44,713 bases of DNA from a bacterium (GTDB lineage: Bacteria; Bacillota; Clostridia; Lachnospirales; Lachnospiraceae): assembly GCA_028727105.1 (NCBI GenBank), contig JAQYOU010000172.1, positions 1 through 44,713 on the forward strand, in the 5' to 3' direction. The stretch's first letter is position 1, and each line of letters starts with the position of its first letter. The notes under the pieces were generated by a model, which did not search any database, had not been told where the DNA came from, and was given only the letters and a program-made list of their open reading frames with translations. Shown here one piece after another: positions 40,375 to 44,713 of the stretch. Made by a program: the position numbers and the translations under genes.

Positions 40375-42003
40375 CTAGATAAATGCTCCTGTCTCCGAAT
40401 CCTCGCTGTAAACGCTGGAGCGCTCATAGATCTTCTTTGCTACCTCTGCTTCCGAATCGCCACTATGAACAAGCCCCGTCACATAAGAACGGTTTACCGC
40501 AAACGCAGCGGTGTCGATTCCGTCCGCATAGAACAGGACAACGATTCCGGCATCATTCAGATGGTTCACCACATCCACATAGTTTTCATCCGCAGAAGGA
40601 TGATAGAAATAAGTATGGCGGCCAAGCACTAACAGTTCTTTTTCCACCTTCTGCACATATTCCGGAGAAACACTTTCTGCATGAAACTCTACCGTGATCG
40701 CGCGCTGTCCTTTAATCGCGCTACGACGCTCACGGTCTAAGCCTTCGTTCACGCTCTGACCGGAATCCGTAAGCAATTCCGTGACAACACCGCAGGCAGA
40801 TGTCATGTTGGTGATACGGTCGATCAGGATCAGTTCGCCCATCGTCCGATGCTTATCAAACAGGTCTACCGCGATCGCATCTGCGAAGACCAGTTCACAT
40901 TCTGCGATCTCATTCTTGTTCAATGTGGTCTGTTTTTTCAGCTCGCCCGTATTCACATCAATGGCATGACGGATCTTCTTTAAGGTGGCGGGGATCTGCT
41001 TCGTTCCCAGCTTTACAAAGAAGTTCTTTCCCTGCTCCAGCTTCACATCATCCATCCATAACAGCGTGACCGCTACAGATGCTGTTACCTGAATATCAGA
41101 ATCCACCGTCAGGACACAGCCTCTGGACACATCTACTTCTCTGTCCAGCTGGATCGTTACCGGATCACCGATCTCTGCAGCGTCCGCTTCCTTGTCCAGG
41201 ATATGGATACTCTTCACATGTGCCTTTTCGTTGGAGGGCAGGATCGTAATCTCATCACCCTTATGGATCTGCCCGGACTCGATCTGTCCCTGAAAACCAC
41301 GGAAGGTGTGGTTCGGACGGCAGACTCTCTGCACCGGCAGATAAAAGCCCTTTTCTGTATCATTTTCCTTAATATCTACGTTTTCCAAGTACTCCAATAA
41401 AACAGGTCCGGTGTACCAGTCGATATTTGCACTGCGCTTTGTGACATTGTCACCCTCAGTAGCGGATACCGGAATGATGACCGTGTTTTCCAGAGACAGT
41501 TCGTCCTTCAGCTCTGCGATCTGTGCGCTGATCTCCTCAAACCGCTCCTTGGAATAGCCCACAAGATCCATTTTATTGACCGCAAATACGAAATACTTGA
41601 TACCCATGAGAGAGCAGATACGCGCATGGCGCTTTGTCTGGATCAGCACGCCCTGCTTCGCGTCGATCAGGATCACCGCCAGATCTGCAAAGGAAGCTCC
41701 AACTGCCATGTTTCGCGTGTACTCCTCATGACCCGGTGTGTCGGCAACGATGAAGCTGCGGTTGTCTGTGGTAAAATAGCGGTACGCCACATCGATGGTG
41801 ATTCCCTGCTCGCGCTCTGCCATCAGTCCGTCCAGAAGGAGGGAATAGTCGATGGCACCCTCTCTGCTTCCCACCTTGGAATCCAGCTCCAGGGCTTTTT
41901 CCTGATCCGCATATAATAATTTTGAGTCGTATAAAATATGCCCGATCAGTGTTGACTTTCCATCATCCACGGATCCGCATGTAATAAATTTCAATAACTG
42001 CAT
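40375..42003 (-). CDS. cysN: Sulfate adenylyltransferase GTPase subunit CysN
   Basis: A 542-residue translation-factor-type GTPase. The P-loop is GSVDDGKST (10-18), the switch II motif is ADTPGHEEYTRNMAVGAS, the NKMD motif is FAVNKMDLVGYS. Two beta-barrel domains follow (about 220-430). The last 90 residues (TYFYHPSADENYVDVVNHLN, DAGIVVLFYADG) are additional to the minimal GTPase. It has no obvious APS kinase. CysN couples GTP hydrolysis to APS formation by CysD. The start shares one base with the cysD stop (TAATG). Confidence 0.94.
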   Translation of the reverse strand: MQLLKFITCGSVDDGKSTLIGHILYDSKLLYADQEKALELDSKVGSREGAIDYSLLLDGLMAEREQGITIDVAYRYFTTDNRSFIVADTPGHEEYTRNMAVGASFADLAVILIDAKQGVLIQTKRHARICSLMGIKYFVFAVNKMDLVGYSKERFEEISAQIAELKDELSLENTVIIPVSATEGDNVTKRSANIDWYTGPVLLEYLENVDIKENDTEKGFYLPVQRVCRPNHTFRGFQGQIESGQIHKGDEITILPSNEKAHVKSIHILDKEADAAEIGDPVTIQLDREVDVSRGCVLTVDSDIQVTASVAVTLLWMDDVKLEQGKNFFVKLGTKQIPATLKKIRHAIDVNTGELKKQTTLNKNEIAECELVFADAIAVDLFDKHRTMGELILIDRITNMTSACGVVTELLTDSGQSVNEGLDRERRSAIKGQRAITVEFHAESVSPEYVQKVEKELLVLGRHTYFYHPSADENYVDVVNHLNDAGIVVLFYADGIDTAAFAVNRSYVTGLVHSGDSEAEVAKKIYERSSVYSEDSETGAFI

Positions 42004-42908
42004 TAGAAGTATCCCTCCCTCTTTCTTCTCTCCATAGAACCTGCTGCCTCATTGTCGATGACGCGGGTCGTGCGCTCGGATGATACCGCACTGAGTGTTT
42101 CCTCAATGATCTCCTCCAGTGTATCTGCATCTGATTCCACGCCTCCGGTCAGCGGATAGCAGCCCAGTGTACGGAAACGAACTTTTTTGTTCACGATCTC
42201 CTCGCCGGGAAGCAGACGTTCCTTCATCCGGTCATCGTCCACCATGATGATGTTTCCATCCCGGTAGACCACCGGCCGTTCCTTCGCAAAATAGAGAGAC
42301 GGGATCTCGATGTTTTCTCTCTGGATATACTGCCAGATGTCTTTTTCCGTCCAGTTTGACAACGGGAATACACGTACTTCCTCGCCCTTAAACAGCTTGG
42401 TATTAAACAGCTTCCACATTTCCGGTCTCTGGTTTTTCGGATCCCATGCATGGGCGGAATTACGGAAGGAGAAGATGCGCTCCTTTGCTCTTGATTTTTC
42501 TTCATCTCTGCGGCCACCGCCAAAGGCTGCTGTAAATCCGTATTTGTCCAGCGCCTGCTTCAATGCCTGGGTTTTCATGATATCGGTGTATGCGGAACCG
42601 TGATCAAAGGGATTGATGCCCTGGGCAACACCCTCTTCATTGATGTATTCCAGCATTTCCAGACCGTATTTTTCTGCCACATGGTTCCGGAATTCGATCA
42701 TCTCATGAAACTTCCATGTAGTATTCACATGCAAAAAGGGAAACGGCGGTTTTTCCGGATAAAATGCTTTTAATGCCAGATGCAGCATCACTGAACTGTC
42801 CTTTCCGATGGAATAGAGCATCACCGGTTTTTCGCACTCCGCAGCGACTTCACGTATGATATAGATTGCTTCTGCTTCCAGCTCATCTAAATGGGTTTTG
42901 TAACTCAT
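42003..42908 (-). CDS. cysD: Sulfate adenylyltransferase subunit CysD
   Basis: A 301-residue PAPS-reductase-like PP-loop enzyme. The ATP site is [20 protein letters not shown] (about 30-49). [60 protein letters not shown] and TEKDIWQYI are family blocks, and the end reads RKREGYF. It makes adenosine 5'-phosphosulfate from ATP and sulfate, with CysN. The APS goes to the APS reductase encoded next to it. Confidence 0.96.
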   Translation of the reverse strand: MSYKTHLDELEAEAIYIIREVAAECEKPVMLYSIGKDSSVMLHLALKAFYPEKPPFPFLHVNTTWKFHEMIEFRNHVAEKYGLEMLEYINEEGVAQGINPFDHGSAYTDIMKTQALKQALDKYGFTAAFGGGRRDEEKSRAKERIFSFRNSAHAWDPKNQRPEMWKLFNTKLFKGEEVRVFPLSNWTEKDIWQYIQRENIEIPSLYFAKERPVVYRDGNIIMVDDDRMKERLLPGEEIVNKKVRFRTLGCYPLTGGVESDADTLEEIIEETLSAVSSERTTRVIDNEAAGSMERRKREGYF

Positions 42909-42923
42909 GATCTTCTACCTTCC

Positions 42924-43235
42924 TTAATATTTATTTGATTCTTTTTTGTTTACGACGATGGTTTTCGTGCTCTGATCCGGTGCGGTCACCATCCATGTAC
43001 GGATATCGCCCTTATCACTGACAGACAGCACGGAACCTCTTCCACCAATGTCTGCACCGAGGAAAAATGCGATGGCACCTGTCTGGCACTCCTTCAGACA
43101 GGATGTACATCCCCAGCAGTCCTTCTCCCGTTTGATGACTGCTTTAGAATCTACCAGCTTGATCAGATTGCCCGGACAAACCTCGATACATCGTTTGCAG
43201 CCTACACATTTGGACTTGTTGATCGCGATACTCAT
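42924..43235 (-). CDS. aprB: Ferredoxin-type APS reductase beta subunit (AprB-like), short
   Basis: A 103-residue protein with two [4Fe-4S] motifs: Cys10/13/16/20 (CVGCKRCIEVCPG) and Cys40/43/46/50 (CWGCTSCLKECQTG). The C-terminal third (LSVSDKGDIRTWMVTAPDQS) forms a strand-rich tail. Dissimilatory AprB proteins are longer, with a tail that wraps AprA; this one is trimmed. Its start overlaps the aprA stop by four bases. It should deliver electrons to the AprA flavin for reduction of APS to sulfite and AMP. Confidence 0.88.
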   Translation of the reverse strand: MSIAINKSKCVGCKRCIEVCPGNLIKLVDSKAVIKREKDCWGCTSCLKECQTGAIAFFLGADIGGRGSVLSVSDKGDIRTWMVTAPDQSTKTIVVNKKESNKY

Positions 43236-44713
43236 GATGTCTCACCTCCTGTGACCGGCTGATTGTTTTCGTCAAAAATGAAATGTAACGGCTCTGCCGG
43301 TCCAACCACCAGATCCCGCAGCACAATATGTAATTCACCGTCTTTTTTATAGGAGTTAACATATTTTTCAAAGGCACTGCTCACGTCCTGATAGTTCATG
43401 TTTTCTCCAAAGCTGTGCCAGCGGGTCTCTTTTCTTGTTTTCAAATGCTCGATCAGCGACAAACATACCGTGAGCCGTTCCCGAATCTCATAGATCTGTA
43501 ACAGATCATCCATATCCGAGGCATGCAGGCCTGCTAAAACAGTCTGCAGATCACGGATCTTCTCTTTTGCAAGCGCAAGACCGGCTTCGTTGTATTGATA
43601 GTTCGTGCCGATTCCGCCGGCGTATGTATCCATGATCTTTTGCATGGTCTCCTCGGTCTGTTCGATGGTGAGGAAGGATGCGTGATTTTCAAAAAACTGC
43701 TCATAGCCGTCGATGATGGTCGCGATCTTTTCATTGATTTTCTCCTCCGGCTTTCCCCTGGTCGATCCATTTGCGCTGTCATTTTCTGCTGTCCGGGCAG
43801 CCCCGCCATCATCCAGAAACTTCACGATGCTCTCCGCCGCGATTTTTCCTTCCACCAGAGCGCCCGTCACATATTTTTGCGGAGCACCTCCCGCTACATC
43901 TCCGGCAGCGTACAAGCCTCTCACCGTGGTCGCCCGGTCATTGTCCACCCAGTAGCCGCTGGCGGTGTGGCCTCCCACGATATAGGGCTCCGTACCCTCG
44001 ATCTCCACGTTTTGTTTTGACGGTCCCTGCCCGCCCTCCAGCCATTTGAGCGTCTGGCTGGGTGCCATATTCAGATATGCCTTATACAGATCCTGTTCCA
44101 GCCCCGCTGAGATCTCATCTGTCTTTATATAACAGGGGCCTCTGCCTTCCTGATTTTCCTTTGTCGTTCCGTACACACGCTCACAAGTGGACACGCCATA
44201 CTTTGTCTCATAGATCTCACCAAAGCCGTTCATCTGCTTCGCATGCACGCCCTGAGCGATCGTTCCGGTGGGGGCGATGGTATCCTTGCAGCGAAGGGCG
44301 ATAAAACGCATCTCCAGTGTGGTCATCTCCGCACCTGCCTCAATTCCCATCGCATAGCCCGCTCCGGTATTAAAGGGCGGATACCACATCTTATGTCTGG
44401 AAAAACCGGGATTGTTCGGTCTGTAAAGTCCGGCTGCTCCGCCGGTGGCAACGAGCACGGCTTTCGCGTGGATCTCATAGGCGATCTGCTCATCCACATG
44501 GAATCCCACCGCGCCTTTGATCACATTGTTCTCCACGAGAAAATCGGTCATATTCACGTGGTTGAGAACGGTAACATTTTCCTGCTGTTCTGCCATCCGT
44601 GCCAGGATCGGCTTGATGTTCTCGCCGTTGATCTTGATGTTCCGGTTGCCTCTCGTCACATACTTTCCGTTCTCATCCTTCAAGATCACAAGACCGTTTT
44701 CTTCCAGCACAGC
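43232..44713 (-). CDS. aprA: Adenylylsulfate reductase alpha subunit AprA, N-terminus beyond the window
   Basis: At least 493 residues, open to the right edge; the GTG at 44710 is internal. It is a fumarate-reductase-type flavoprotein: KAVLVATGGAAGLYRPNNPG is the AprA-type FAD region. YPPFNTGAGYAMGIEAGAEM, FIALRCKDTIAPTGTIAQG and GHTASGYWVDNDRATTVRGL are AprA blocks around the APS site. GLYAAGDVAGGAPQKYVTGA binds FAD. The last 170 residues are the helical cap. It reduces APS to sulfite. With cysDN beside it and no dsrAB seen, an assimilatory role is likely. Confidence 0.93.
   Translation of the reverse strand, partial: AVLEENGLVILKDENGKYVTRGNRNIKINGENIKPILARMAEQQENVTVLNHVNMTDFLVENNVIKGAVGFHVDEQIAYEIHAKAVLVATGGAAGLYRPNNPGFSRHKMWYPPFNTGAGYAMGIEAGAEMTTLEMRFIALRCKDTIAPTGTIAQGVHAKQMNGFGEIYETKYGVSTCERVYGTTKENQEGRGPCYIKTDEISAGLEQDLYKAYLNMAPSQTLKWLEGGQGPSKQNVEIEGTEPYIVGGHTASGYWVDNDRATTVRGLYAAGDVAGGAPQKYVTGALVEGKIAAESIVKFLDDGGAARTAENDSANGSTRGKPEEKINEKIATIIDGYEQFFENHASFLTIEQTEETMQKIMDTYAGGIGTNYQYNEAGLALAKEKIRDLQTVLAGLHASDMDDLLQIYEIRERLTVCLSLIEHLKTRKETRWHSFGENMNYQDVSSAFEKYVNSYKKDGELHIVLRDLVVGPAEPLHFIFDENNQPVTGGETS

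Noticed and set aside
42003-44713. Dissimilatory sulfate respiration
   Set aside because: AprBA is present, but with CysDN instead of Sat, no qmo or dsr genes, a short AprB and a neighbouring assimilatory pathway. The rest of the genome would be needed to exclude it fully.
1-44713. tRNA, rRNA genes and CRISPR arrays
   Set aside because: None was recognised on either strand: no tRNA arms with a TTC consensus, no rRNA conserved blocks, no regularly spaced repeats.

Overview
The window reads like a chromosome segment of an anaerobic gut-type Firmicute, most likely in the Lachnospiraceae/Clostridia. The evidence is AGGAGG-type ribosome sites, TTGACA/TATAAT promoters, a tetrahydrofolate riboswitch of the clostridial kind, an oxygen-sensitive radical SAM sulfatase activator, and many small XRE, MarR, TetR and ECF regulators. 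I cannot name the genus from sequence alone.

Layout. 1-950: the 5' part of an IS200/IS605-type tnpB, cut by the left edge. 957-3256: an esterase-TetR pair diverging from a VapBC toxin-antitoxin module. 3279-8424 (minus): a MarR-controlled set with a methyltransferase-like protein and a heterodimeric ABC exporter. 8786-10360: an AT-rich accessory patch with a membrane XRE regulator and a DUF1016 (YhcG) nuclease that carries one long palindrome both upstream of and inside its gene. 10537-12483: truA and nfo, separated by a roughly 160-nt self-complementary element. 12519-14953: an ECF sigma/anti-sigma pair and a second membrane XRE regulator. 15084-16406: an AAA/DUF4143 ATPase. 16389-20561 (minus): the folate operon folC-folE-HD-folP-folBK behind a THF riboswitch. 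20880-22172: a chemoreceptor without an extracellular sensor domain.

22333 to the right edge (all minus) is a sulfur island of three transcription units. Unit 1 (44713 to 39286) holds aprA (partial), a short aprB-like ferredoxin, cysD, cysN and a LacI regulator. Unit 2 (37534 to 26843) holds an SsuBCA-type importer, three large sulfatases without signal peptides, and the anaerobic sulfatase-maturating enzyme. Unit 3 (26647 to 22333) holds a MetY-type sulfhydrylase, a siroheme sulfite reductase, a TusA-like protein, a thioredoxin-like protein, a ThiS/MoaD-like carrier ending Gly-Gly-Gly-Cys, an E1-like activator and a JAMM protease. An AAA/DUF4143 ATPase with its own promoter and terminator sits between units 1 and 2.

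Read together, the island suggests this route: import of an organosulfate, sulfate release in the cytoplasm, activation to APS, reduction to sulfite and sulfide, loading of sulfide on the carrier as a thiocarboxylate, transfer to an activated homoserine, and release of homocysteine by the JAMM protease. The last steps match the HcyS/HcyF/HcyD/MetY pathway described in Wolinella succinogenes. This physical coupling of organosulfate import and desulfation to thiocarboxylate-dependent homocysteine synthesis is the most interesting system in the window.
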